From Reyranella sp. (GTDB lineage Bacteria; Pseudomonadota; Alphaproteobacteria; Reyranellales; Reyranellaceae), in assembly GCA_021732965.1 (NCBI GenBank), contig JAKFVZ010000785.1, positions 1-10,368 on the forward strand: DNA of 10,368 nt, written 5' to 3'. The position numbers were made by a program, and so were the translations under genes. Position 1 is the stretch's first letter. Each line of letters opens with the position of its first letter. Below are positions 1-7,098 of the stretch, piece by piece. The notes beneath the pieces are model-generated. The model was not told the origin of the DNA. It did not search any database and was given only the letters and a program-made list of their open reading frames with translations.

Positions 1-138
1 GGCACGGTCAACGGGATCCGCCAGCCGGTCGTCGTCGGCCCGAAGATCCGCAATGTGCCGAAGGAAGCCTACTACGCCTGGGATCCGGGCGGTTACATCG
101 GACTCTACCAGCCCGACACCTTCTGGATCGCCCAGTAG
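1..138 (+). CDS. C-terminal end of an unidentified protein (5' end outside window)
   Basis: Frame 1 is open from the left edge to a TAG stop at 136-138, giving the last 45 residues of a protein that begins outside the window. The fragment is rich in aromatics and glycine-proline turns, with segments VVVGPKIRNVP, YYAWDPGGYIGLYQ and the C-terminus FWIAQ. I do not recognise the family: a periplasmic binding protein or a secreted hydrolase would be compatible with such an end, but no motif decides. It counts as a real gene because codon use (G/C at almost every third position) matches its neighbours and because a strong intrinsic terminator follows the stop by four bases. It runs on the plus strand and converges on the carboxylase gene that ends at 332. 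Confidence 0.65.
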   Translation, partial: GTVNGIRQPVVVGPKIRNVPKEAYYAWDPGGYIGLYQPDTFWIAQ

Positions 139-142
139 AAGG

Positions 143-169
143 AAAGGCCCCTCATCGAGGGGCCTTTTT
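143..169 (+). terminator. Rho-independent terminator of the left-edge gene
   Basis: An 11-bp perfect stem (AAAGGCCCCTC at 143-153, GAGGGGCCTTT at 157-167) encloses a 3-nt ATC loop and runs into a T tract (165-169, followed by CTTC). It starts four bases after the stop at 136-138. The minus-strand reading has only a short U tract, so it should act mainly on plus-strand transcripts. Confidence 0.9.
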
Positions 170-202
170 CTTCAAGACATTTCTCTGAAACTCACCCACC
201 GA

Positions 203-312
203 CCTCATGCTGAGGAGGCTGCGCAGCAGCCGTCTCGAAGCATGGGCACGCGCACCACATCCGTTGCCCATCCTTCGAGACGCCGCGCTCCGCGCGGCTC
301 CTCAGGATGAGG
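203..312. repeat. Imperfect long palindromic extragenic repeat (REP-like)
   Basis: The arms at 203-247 and 266-312 are near reverse complements: CCTCATGCTGAGGAG pairs with CTCCTCAGGATGAGG, and GTCTCGAAGCATGGGC pairs with GCCCATCCTTCGAGAC. Each arm carries its own small hairpin: GGCTGC-GCA-GCAGCC at 217-231 and GCCGCGC-TCC-GCGCGGC at 282-298. The outer arms are conserved while the inner hairpins differ in sequence but keep pairing. This is the pattern of dispersed palindromic elements with a CCTCATxxTGAGGAG core and a TTCGAGAC core known from Bradyrhizobiaceae-type genomes (family recognition from memory). It lies between convergent genes, 19 bp beyond the carboxylase stop, and could also act as a 3' stem-loop for that transcript. 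No coding sequence is evident here. Confidence 0.8.
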
Positions 313-331
313 TTCATGAGTCGAACCATCG

Positions 332-3300
332 TCACCAGGTATCGATGTTCGGCCGTTTCTTGTGGCTATGCGCCGGCCGCGGCTTGGCCTCGAGCAGCGC
401 GGTCGCGATCCAGCGTCGCGAATCGGCGGGATCGATCACCTCGTCGACCTCGAAGTAGGTCGCGGTGCTGAGCGCCCTGCCGCGCGCATAGGCTGCCGCG
501 ACCATCTTGTCGAACAGCGCACGCCGCTCGTTGGGGTCGCTCACCGCTTCCAGCTCCTTGCGGAAGCCGAGCTTCACCGCGCCTTCCAGGCCCATGCCGC
601 CGAACTCGCCGGTCGGCCAGGAGACTGTGAAGGCCGGAGCGTGGAAGGAACCGCCGGCCATCGCCTGCGCGCCCAGCCCATAGGCTTTGCGCAGCACGAT
701 CGTGCCGAAGGGCACGGTGAGGTTGGCGCCGGTCACGAACAGGCGCGAGCAGTGCCGCACCAGGGCGGTCTTCTCGATTTCCGGCCCGACCATCATGCCC
801 GGCGTGTCGCACAGGAAAAGGATCGGCATGTCGAAAGCATCGCAGAGCTGCAGGAAGCGCGCCGCCTTGTCCGAACCGTCGCTGTCGATGGCGCCCGCCA
901 GATGCACCGGATTGTTGGCCACGATGCCGAAGGGCTTGCCCTCGACCCGGCCGAAGGCCGTCACCATGCCAGGGCCGAAAGCACGGCGCACTTCCAGCAC
1001 CGAGCCCTCGTCGCACAAGGTCGCGATGACGTCGCGCACGTCGTAGACGCGCAGCCGGTTCTCCGGGATCGCGCGCCGCAGCAGCCGCTGGTCGGCCGCC
1101 CGCCATTCCGGCAACGCGCCCTGGAAGTACGACAGGTACTTCTTGGCGACGGCGACCGCCTCGGCCTCGTCCTCGACGGCGATGTCGACCACGCCGTTGG
1201 GGACCTGCACGTCCATCGGACCGACTTCCTCGGGCGAGAAGACGCCGAGATTGCCGCCCTCGATCATCGCCGGGCCGCCCATGCCGATCGTCGAGTTCTT
1301 CGTGGCGATGACGACGTCGCAGCAGCCCAGGATCGCGGCGTTGCCGGCGAAGCAGCGGCCCGAGTTGATGCCGACCAGCGGCGCGGTGCCACTCAGACGG
1401 CCGAAGATGTGAAAGGCCATCGTGTTGAGGCCCGCCACCGACTGCACGTCGATGTCGCCCGGCCGGCCACCGCCGCCCTCGGTGAAGAAGACCAGCGGGA
1501 TGCGCTGCTGCTCGACGATCTCGAACAGCCGGTCCTTCTTGTGATGATTGTTCTTGCCCTGCGTACCGGCCAGCACCGTGTAGTCGTAGTGCGCGACGGC
1601 TACCCGGCTGCGCTCGGGCCCGAACAGCGAGCCGTTCACCCGCCCGATGCCGGTGATCAGGCCGTCGGCCGGCGTCTTCTCGATCAGGTCCTCGACCGTG
1701 CGGCGCGTGCGCTGGCTCGCGATCGCGAAGGCGCCGTACTCCACGAAGCTGTTGGGATCGACCAAATCGTCCAGGTTCTCGCGGGCGGTGCGCTGATTGG
1801 TCTTGCGCCGCCGCGCGACCGAGTCAGGCCGCTTGCCGTCGAGCGTCATCGCCCGGCGCTCGAAATACTCCGCGAGATCGGGCCGGATATGGTCGAGGTC
1901 GATCGTCTCCTCGACCGCCGCGCCCTTCACCTCGACATCGGCCTCTTCGACGAACAGCAGCGAATGGCCCTCATACACCGTCTCGCCGGCTTCGACGGCG
2001 ATGCGCCGCACGTATCCGCGCGCCGGGCTGCGGATCTCGTGCTGCATCTTCATCGCATCCATGACCAGCAGCGCCTGGCCCGCCGCCACCGCGTCGCCCT
2101 CGGCCACGGAGAGGCTGACGATCGTGCCCTGCATCGGCGCCGGCACCGCGACCGTCCCCTCGGGCGCATCGTCGGCGACACCGGCCGACACCATCTCGGC
2201 TTTTGCCTTGCCGAAGGCAAGTACCGCCAGCGGGTCGACGCTGTCGACACGCGCACCGGCCTGGCGCACGCCCCCGGCCACAGGCGCCGCACCCTCGAAG
2301 TAAAGGCCGGCTTTCAGCTTGCTCGCCGTCTCGATCAGGGAAGCCGCCTGGTCATCGACAAAGCGCGTATGCACCTTGTCGCTGCGGAAATCGGGATGAG
2401 CGATCAGCGCCCGCAGGAAGGCGATGTTCGACGGCGCGCCTTCCAGACGGAAAGCAGCAAGCGCGCGCTCGGCGCGTTGCAGCGCGTCGCCGAAATCGGG
2501 CGACGGCGCATGCACGATCACCTTCGCCAGCAGCGAATCGAAATTGGGATTGGTGCGATAACCCGCATAGCCATAGGTGTCGACGCGGATGCCCGGTCCC
2601 GAAGGCGGCTCGAACGAGGTCAGCGTGCCGCCGCCGGGCTTTGCCGATCCGTCGGCCGTCATGGTCTCCATGTTCACCCGGAGCTGGATCGCGTGGCCGC
2701 GCGGTGCGGCCTGCCGGACGCCGGTGTCGTCGAGCGATGCGCCGCTCGCGAGCCGCAACTGCGTCTTCACCAGGTCGACACCCCACACTTCCTCGGTGAC
2801 CGTATGCTCGACCTGGAGACGCGGATTGGCCTCGATGAAGCAGAAGAAGTCCGGGGCCGCATCGTCGACGAGGAACTCGAAGGTACCGAGGCTGCGATAG
2901 TTCACGGCCGTGGCCATCGTCACCGCCGAATCGACGATCTGCCGGCGCATCGGCTCGGCCAGATTGGGACTGGGCGCCAGCTCGACGATCTTCTGGCTGC
3001 GGCGCTGGATCGTGCATTCGCGTTCGCCGAGGGCAACGATGCCGCCCTGTCCGTCGCCCACGATCTGCACCTCGATGTGACGCGCGCGCGCGATCAGCCG
3101 CTCAGCATAAAGCGCGCCGTTGCCAAACGCCGCCTGCGCTTCGGCCGAGGCTCGCGCGAAGGCGTCCTCGATGTCGCCCTCCTCCGTGACGATCCGCATG
3201 CCGCGGCCGCCGCCGCCCGCGATCGCCTTGATGACGATGCCCGCCTTGCGATGCTTGGCGAAGAAGGCCTTAACGCCTGCCACGTCGACAGCGCCATCGG

Positions 3301-3697
3301 TGCCGGACAGGACCGGCGCCTTGTTCTTCCCGGCGTGCGTGCGGGCGCGGGCCTTGTCGCCGAACAGATCGAGTTGCTCGGGCGTGGGGCCGACGAAAAC
3401 GATCCCCGCTTCGGCGCAGGCTTTCGCGAAGGCGGCGTTCTCGGAAAGGAAGCCGTAGCCCGGATGCACAGCGTCGCAGCCGGCCTCCCTCGCGGCCGCG
3501 ATCACACCGGCGATATCGAGATAGGCAGCAGCCCCGCGTCCCTTGAGCGGCCGCACCTCGTCGACACGGCGGACATGCAGCGAAGTCGCGTCGTCTTCCG
3601 AATGGACGCCCACCGTGGCGATGCCGAGTTCGGCGGCGGCCTGGGCGATGCGGATGGCGATCTCGCCGCGATTGGCGATCAGGAGTTTCTTGAGCAT
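332..3697 (-). CDS. Single-chain biotin-dependent acyl-CoA carboxylase (LCC-like BC-BCCP-CT fusion)
   Basis: A 1121-residue protein that should fix bicarbonate onto an acyl-CoA using ATP and biotin. Residues 1-450 are the biotin carboxylase: start MLKKLLIANRGEIAIRI, ATP-grasp loop GGGGRGM 161-167 preceded by K157, K236, and the catalytic stretch FIEANPRLQVEHTVTE with E289, N291, R293 and E297. Residues about 515-585 are the biotin carrier, with motif MDAMKM and biotinyl-lysine K550. Residues about 600-1121 are a two-lobed carboxyltransferase, with GGGGRPGD 741-748 in the N lobe and DTPGMMVGPE 964-973 plus the GGMGLEGAVKLG region in the C lobe. The order and length match the single-chain long-chain acyl-CoA carboxylases described from Mycobacterium avium and Rhodopseudomonas palustris, which form hexamers; the substrate here is inferred. 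The start at 3697 is chosen because MLKKLLIANRGEI is the usual family N-terminus. The open frame extends upstream, with ATG 3724 as an alternative, and neither start has a well-spaced SD. Confidence 0.93.
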   Translation of the reverse strand: MLKKLLIANRGEIAIRIAQAAAELGIATVGVHSEDDATSLHVRRVDEVRPLKGRGAAAYLDIAGVIAAAREAGCDAVHPGYGFLSENAAFAKACAEAGIVFVGPTPEQLDLFGDKARARTHAGKNKAPVLSGTDGAVDVAGVKAFFAKHRKAGIVIKAIAGGGGRGMRIVTEEGDIEDAFARASAEAQAAFGNGALYAERLIARARHIEVQIVGDGQGGIVALGERECTIQRRSQKIVELAPSPNLAEPMRRQIVDSAVTMATAVNYRSLGTFEFLVDDAAPDFFCFIEANPRLQVEHTVTEEVWGVDLVKTQLRLASGASLDDTGVRQAAPRGHAIQLRVNMETMTADGSAKPGGGTLTSFEPPSGPGIRVDTYGYAGYRTNPNFDSLLAKVIVHAPSPDFGDALQRAERALAAFRLEGAPSNIAFLRALIAHPDFRSDKVHTRFVDDQAASLIETASKLKAGLYFEGAAPVAGGVRQAGARVDSVDPLAVLAFGKAKAEMVSAGVADDAPEGTVAVPAPMQGTIVSLSVAEGDAVAAGQALLVMDAMKMQHEIRSPARGYVRRIAVEAGETVYEGHSLLFVEEADVEVKGAAVEETIDLDHIRPDLAEYFERRAMTLDGKRPDSVARRRKTNQRTARENLDDLVDPNSFVEYGAFAIASQRTRRTVEDLIEKTPADGLITGIGRVNGSLFGPERSRVAVAHYDYTVLAGTQGKNNHHKKDRLFEIVEQQRIPLVFFTEGGGGRPGDIDVQSVAGLNTMAFHIFGRLSGTAPLVGINSGRCFAGNAAILGCCDVVIATKNSTIGMGGPAMIEGGNLGVFSPEEVGPMDVQVPNGVVDIAVEDEAEAVAVAKKYLSYFQGALPEWRAADQRLLRRAIPENRLRVYDVRDVIATLCDEGSVLEVRRAFGPGMVTAFGRVEGKPFGIVANNPVHLAGAIDSDGSDKAARFLQLCDAFDMPILFLCDTPGMMVGPEIEKTALVRHCSRLFVTGANLTVPFGTIVLRKAYGLGAQAMAGGSFHAPAFTVSWPTGEFGGMGLEGAVKLGFRKELEAVSDPNERRALFDKMVAAAYARGRALSTATYFEVDEVIDPADSRRWIATALLEAKPRPAHSHKKRPNIDTW

Positions 3698-3722
3698 GTC
3701 GGCGTGGGGTAGAACCCCCTCC
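3698..3722. promoter_or_regulatory. 25-bp divergent start region with a small inverted repeat
   Basis: Only 25 bp separate the start codons of the carboxylase (minus, 3697) and the flavodoxin-like gene (plus, 3723). It contains GGGGT (3706-3710), AGA, ACCCC (3714-3718), a 5-bp hairpin readable on both strands. On the minus strand GGAG (3722-3719) lies just 5' of the hairpin; folding would leave it 8 nt from the carboxylase ATG, whereas the linear distance is too long for a normal SD. The promoters of both genes must lie at least partly inside the opposite gene. The hairpin is seen; any function is inference. Confidence 0.45.
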
Positions 3723-4181
3723 ATGTCTAAAAGGCTGCTCATTGTGGCGCACGCCCCGTCGGAGAACACCCTCTCCCTGCGGGACGCCGTGGAACGCGGC
3801 GCGCGCAGCGAAACGGGGATCGACGTCCGCGTCGTGGCCCCGCTGCAGGCCGGCCCCGACGACGTGCTGGCCGCGCAGGCGGTGATCCTCGGCACGCCTG
3901 AGAACCTGGGCTACATGAGCGGTGCCCTGAAGGACTTCTTCGACCGCAGCTACAATGCCTGCCTGGAGAAGACGCAAGGCCTGCCCTGCGCCCTCTACAT
4001 CCGGGCGGGCAGCGACGGCACCGGCACGCGCCGCGGCGTCGAGACGATCCTGACCGGCCTGCGCTGGCGCGCCGTCCAAGAGCCCCTTCTGTGCAAGGGC
4101 CCCTGGCAACCGGCCTTCGTGGACCAGTGCGAGGAGCTGGGCGCGGCCATGGCCGCCGGCCTCGCCGCCGGGATCTTCTGA
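3723..4181 (+). CDS. Flavodoxin-fold / NAD(P)H-FMN oxidoreductase-like protein
   Basis: A 152-residue single-domain protein. It opens with the beta strand and phosphate-loop-like segment KRLLIVAHAPSENT (3-16), where flavodoxins bind the FMN phosphate, and has the family segment GTPENLGYMSGALKDFFDR at 57-75, which follows the third strand and forms part of the flavin site. The strand ALYIRAGSDGT (90-100) completes the picture. Members are usually annotated flavodoxin family protein and are predicted soluble electron carriers or FMN reductases; the partner is unknown. The start at 3723 is chosen because MSKRLLIVAH aligns with the family N-terminus, although the frame is open further upstream inside the carboxylase gene. 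There is no good SD: the only purine-rich run is the GGGGT of the small hairpin. It is divergent from the carboxylase and convergent with the SDR, with 1 bp between stops. Confidence 0.85.
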   Translation: MSKRLLIVAHAPSENTLSLRDAVERGARSETGIDVRVVAPLQAGPDDVLAAQAVILGTPENLGYMSGALKDFFDRSYNACLEKTQGLPCALYIRAGSDGTGTRRGVETILTGLRWRAVQEPLLCKGPWQPAFVDQCEELGAAMAAGLAAGIF

Positions 4182-4182
4182 A

Positions 4183-4986
4183 CTACTGAGCCGTATAGCC
4201 GCCGTCGACGACCAGGCCCGAGCCGGTCATGAAGCCGGCATCGTCCGACGCCAGGAACACGATGCCCTTGGCGATGTCCTCGGCGACGCCGAGCCGGCCG
4301 ATCGGGTGCATGGTCAGCGAGGTCTTGCGGGTCGCCTCGGTGTCGTTGCTGCCGAGCGCCCGGGCCCTCATCGTAAAGGTCTGCTGCCCCATGTCGGTGT
4401 CGATGACGCCGGGATGCACCGAGTTCACGCGGATGCGATAGCCCTTGCGGCCGAACTCCAGTGCCGTGGACTTGGTGAACAGCGTGACGCCGCCCTTGGT
4501 CAGCGAATAGAGCGGATCGAGTTGCGAGCCGACGAGGCCCGCCACCGACGCGAGATTGACGATCGCCGAACCGTGCGCGCTCTTCGCGCCACTGGTCTTG
4601 AGATGCGGCAGCGCGATGCGCGTGCCCAGCACGACGCCCGTCAGGTTCACGGCGACGAGCTTGTGCCACTCGTCCATCGAGGCGTCCTCGACGCCCTTGC
4701 CGACGAAGATGCCGGCATTGTTCACCAGGATGTCGAGGCCGCCGAACTTCTTCACCGTCGCATCGATGGCGGCGCTCCAGCTCGCTTCCTGCGTCACGTC
4801 GAGGGCCACGAACATCGCCTGGCCGCCCGCCGCTTCGATCTCCTTCACCGTCTGCCGGCCGCGCTCCTCGAGCACATCGCCGATCGCCACTTTCGCGCCG
4901 ACGCTCGCCATCAGCTTCGCCGCTTCTCCGCCGATGCCGCGCGCGGCGCCCGAGAGAAATGCCACCTTGCCGTCAAGCCTGTTCAT
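4183..4986 (-). CDS. Short-chain dehydrogenase/reductase (classical SDR)
   Basis: A 267-residue NAD(P)-dependent oxidoreductase of the classical SDR type, likely acting on an alcohol or keto group (for example a 3-hydroxyacyl derivative or a cyclic alcohol); the substrate cannot be read from sequence. Visible signatures: cofactor loop GAARGIG (13-19), D37 after the second strand, which favours NAD(H), D63 in ALDVT, NNAG (89-92), N114, catalytic S147, and Y160 and K164 in the YSLTK motif. The C-terminal MTGSGLVVDGGYTAQ is the usual SDR end. Length fits the 250-270 range. The start at 4986 is set by an AGGAGG six bases upstream; the open frame before it has no family similarity. It is divergent from the tctBAC operon across 95 bp, which hints at common control, and convergent with the flavodoxin-like gene. 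Confidence 0.95.
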   Translation of the reverse strand: MNRLDGKVAFLSGAARGIGGEAAKLMASVGAKVAIGDVLEERGRQTVKEIEAAGGQAMFVALDVTQEASWSAAIDATVKKFGGLDILVNNAGIFVGKGVEDASMDEWHKLVAVNLTGVVLGTRIALPHLKTSGAKSAHGSAIVNLASVAGLVGSQLDPLYSLTKGGVTLFTKSTALEFGRKGYRIRVNSVHPGVIDTDMGQQTFTMRARALGSNDTEATRKTSLTMHPIGRLGVAEDIAKGIVFLASDDAGFMTGSGLVVDGGYTAQ

Positions 4987-4992
4987 TCGTTT

Positions 4993-4998
4993 CCTCCT
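4993..4998 (-). promoter_or_regulatory. Ribosome binding site of the SDR gene
   Basis: Minus-strand AGGAGG with a 6-nt spacer (AAACGA) before ATG at 4986. It fixes the SDR start and rules out the longer open frame that reaches toward 5331. Confidence 0.9.
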
Positions 4999-5011
4999 CG
5001 AGGGTCGCGTG

Positions 5012-5039
5012 TTGCGCCCGTGCTGTTTGCGGCTATGCT
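5012..5039 (+). promoter_or_regulatory. Possible sigma70-type promoter for tctBAC
   Basis: TTGCGC (5012-5017), a 16-bp spacer, then TATGCT (5034-5039). This would start transcription near 5046 and leave a leader of about 36 nt carrying the tctB SD. The match is partial and in GC-rich DNA such matches occur by chance. No clear operator was found in the 95-bp divergent region. Confidence 0.3.
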
Positions 5040-5066
5040 GCCTCCCAGAACAAGGAAAGAAAATAG

Positions 5067-5071
5067 GGAGG
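5067..5071 (+). promoter_or_regulatory. Ribosome binding site of tctB
   Basis: GGAGG (in GGGAGGG, 5066-5072) lies 10 nt before ATG at 5082. It supports 5082 as the tctB start. Confidence 0.75.
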
Positions 5072-5081
5072 GCCGCCAGGC

Positions 5082-5558
5082 ATGCGCCAGGGACGGCTTG
5101 TCGCGACGGGTGCGATGCTGGCCTTTTGCCTGTTCGCACTCTGGCAATCATTGTTGCTGTCGCTGACCGACCGCCTGGGCCCCGGCCCGGGCTTCTTTCC
5201 GTTCTGGCTGGCGCTGATCGGCATCGTCCTGTCCCTCGCCCTGTTCGTGTCGATCTGGCGCGAGCCGCAAGCCGCCGCCCAGGATGCGTCGGGCGAAGAG
5301 GTTCGGATCCTGCCGCATGGCTGGGGTGCAAAGCGCTGGTTTGCCATCATTGGCCTGCTGGCAGCAGTCACCATCGCCATGGAATTCGTGGGCTTCCGCA
5401 TCGCCATGCTGGTCTTCAACGCCGCGCTGGTGATCGCACTGGGCGAGCGCCGCTGGTGGCTCATCGCGGTCTTCGCCCTGCTCGGCAGCTTCGGCGTCCA
5501 TTACCTCTTCACGACGTGGCTGGACGTCCTCCTGCCGACCGGCCAGTTCGGGATCTAG
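5082..5558 (+). CDS. tctB: Tripartite tricarboxylate transporter small membrane subunit TctB
   Basis: A 158-residue inner-membrane protein of the TctB family, the small subunit that pairs with TctA in secondary, ion-driven, binding-protein-dependent carboxylate uptake. Hydrophobic segments are seen at about 5-27, 40-59, 86-104, 106-120 and 127-150 (four or five helices). The family turn GPGPGFFPFW at 33-42 sits before the second helix, and a hydrophilic loop (60-85) separates the two halves. Sequence conservation in this family is low, so the call rests on that turn, on topology and on position directly before tctA (3 bp between stop and start). The start is supported by the upstream GGAGG. 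It is the first gene of the three-gene operon and diverges from the SDR. Confidence 0.92.
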   Translation: MRQGRLVATGAMLAFCLFALWQSLLLSLTDRLGPGPGFFPFWLALIGIVLSLALFVSIWREPQAAAQDASGEEVRILPHGWGAKRWFAIIGLLAAVTIAMEFVGFRIAMLVFNAALVIALGERRWWLIAVFALLGSFGVHYLFTTWLDVLLPTGQFGI

Positions 5559-5561
5559 CGC

Positions 5562-7061
5562 ATGGAAGCCCTCGGCCATCTGCTCCAGGGCTTCGCCGCG
5601 GCGCTGACGCCCGCTTATCTCCTCTACGCCTTCGCGGGCTGCATGCTGGGCACGCTGATCGGCGTGCTGCCTGGGCTGGGACCGGCGGCGGGAACGGCGA
5701 TCCTGATCCCGCTCACCTTCAGCCTCGACGCCACCGGCGCCATCATCATGCTGTGTGCCATCTACTACGGCGCGATGTACGGCGGCACCATCACCTCCGT
5801 GCTGATCAACGTGCCAGGCGAAGCCGCCTCGGTCGTGACCTGCATCGACGGCCATCAGATGGCCAAGCAGGGCCGCGCCGGATCGGCCCTCGGCATCGCA
5901 GCCATCGGCTCCTTCGTCGGCGGCACGCTGGCAACGGTGGCGCTGGTCGCGGTCGCCATGCCACTCGCCTCGCTGGCCCTGAAGTTCGGGCCGGCGGAGT
6001 TCTTCGCCCTGATGGTGGCCGGCCTCTGCCTCGTCGTGGGCCTCGCCGGCAACAACATGCAGGCGGCCCTGCTCATGACGGTGATCGGCCTGCTGTTCGC
6101 CATGATCGGCGTCGATCCGGTGCGCGGTGCCCCGCGCTTCACCTTCGGCGTCGAGGAACTCTATGACGGCATCGGCTTCGTGCCCGTGGTCATGGGCCTA
6201 TTCGGCGTCGCCGAGCTGCTGCTGGCGGCCGAGAAGCGCCAGACCCACATGGTCGAGGCCGAGCTTAAGAGCTGGATGCCGACAAAGGCCGAATGCCGGC
6301 AGTCCGTGGGCGCCATCGGCCGCGGTACGGTCGTGGGCTTCGTGCTGGGGCTCATTCCCGGGGTCGGCGCGATCGTGCCGACCTTCATGGCTTACGTGCT
6401 GGAAAAGCGCGTCTCCAAGACACCCGAGCGCTTCGGCAAGGGGGCGATCGAGGGCGTGGCCTCGGCCGAGACGGCCAACAACGCCTACGCCAACGCCTCG
6501 ATGGTGCCGCTTCTGGCGCTGGGCATTCCCAGTTCGCCGACCATCGCCGTGCTGATGGGCGCCTTCATCGTGAACGGCATCACGCCAGGGCCCTTCCTGT
6601 TCAAGGAGCAGCCGGCGCTGGTGTGGACAGTGATCGCCAGCTTCTTCGTCGGCAATGCGCTGCTGCTGATCCTCAACCTGCCGCTGGTCGGCCTGTGGGC
6701 CAAGCTGCTCAAGATCCCATTCAGCTACATGTGCGCGGGCGTGCTGATCTTCTGCGTGATCGGCGCCTACGGGCTGAAGCAGAGCCTGTTCGATGTCTGG
6801 GTCATGCTGGGCTTCGGGATCCTGGGCTATCTGCTGCGCAAGCTCGACTTCCCGATCGCACCGGCGATCCTGGCGCTGATCCTGGGCCCTATGATGGAGA
6901 GATCGCTGCGAACGACGCTCGAGATCTCGGGCGGCAGCTTCGCCATCTTCCTTGATCGCCCGGTCGCCCTCGTCCTGCTCGCCATTCCGGTGGTCGTGAT
7001 CGCCTTCCTGCTCTTCAAGCCGCGCTCGCTGGCGCCGCTCAGGGAGAGCGATATCGAGTAA
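5562..7061 (+). CDS. tctA: Tripartite tricarboxylate transporter large permease TctA
   Basis: A 499-residue polytopic inner-membrane protein, the substrate-translocating subunit of a TTT transporter. Length and motifs are standard. The first half carries GVLPGLGPAAGTAILIP (34-50) and YYGAMYGGTITSVLINVPG (68-86); the second half carries the related GLIPGVGAIVPTF (263-275) and NNAYANASMVPLLALGIP (306-323), showing the internal duplication typical of TctA. Roughly ten to twelve hydrophobic segments are visible, the last near 466-485, before a short charged tail. The substrate is not deducible: family members carry citrate, other tricarboxylates, aromatic acids and more. ATG 5562 follows the tctB stop by 3 bp without a strong SD, so translational coupling is likely. 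It is followed after 37 bp by tctC. Confidence 0.97.
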   Translation: MEALGHLLQGFAAALTPAYLLYAFAGCMLGTLIGVLPGLGPAAGTAILIPLTFSLDATGAIIMLCAIYYGAMYGGTITSVLINVPGEAASVVTCIDGHQMAKQGRAGSALGIAAIGSFVGGTLATVALVAVAMPLASLALKFGPAEFFALMVAGLCLVVGLAGNNMQAALLMTVIGLLFAMIGVDPVRGAPRFTFGVEELYDGIGFVPVVMGLFGVAELLLAAEKRQTHMVEAELKSWMPTKAECRQSVGAIGRGTVVGFVLGLIPGVGAIVPTFMAYVLEKRVSKTPERFGKGAIEGVASAETANNAYANASMVPLLALGIPSSPTIAVLMGAFIVNGITPGPFLFKEQPALVWTVIASFFVGNALLLILNLPLVGLWAKLLKIPFSYMCAGVLIFCVIGAYGLKQSLFDVWVMLGFGILGYLLRKLDFPIAPAILALILGPMMERSLRTTLEISGGSFAIFLDRPVALVLLAIPVVVIAFLLFKPRSLAPLRESDIE

Positions 7062-7085
7062 CGCGCGTTCCAGTCGTCAAACAAA

Positions 7086-7091
7086 GGGAGG
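7086..7091 (+). promoter_or_regulatory. Ribosome binding site of tctC
   Basis: GGGAGG, within AGGGAGGA, lies 7 nt before ATG 7099, followed by an A/T-rich spacer. It is the best-formed SD of the operon and fits the need for an excess of binding protein over membrane subunits. Confidence 0.88.
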
Positions 7092-7098
7092 ATTAAAA

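Noticed and set aside
203..312. Small open frames across the palindromic repeat (53-310 and 207-458) as genes
   Set aside because: They overlap the terminator and repeat, have no SD and no recognisable family, and the palindromic structure explains the sequence better.
362..3712. A 1116-codon open frame on the plus strand, antisense to the carboxylase
   Set aside because: It is a shadow of the high-GC carboxylase gene: its translation is rich in Arg, His, Asp and Ala with no recognisable domain, while the minus-strand product is a full enzyme with intact motifs.
3698..3895. N-terminal extension of the carboxylase up to 3895
   Set aside because: The extra 66 residues have no family similarity, overlap the flavodoxin-like gene in antisense and have no SD; the family N-terminus begins at MLKKLLIANRGEI.
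4556..6166. A 536-codon plus-strand open frame covering the SDR start, tctB and the start of tctA
   Set aside because: It crosses three well-supported genes out of frame and its translation is low-complexity Arg/Ala/Pro-rich sequence; it is an out-of-frame by-product of GC-rich codon use.
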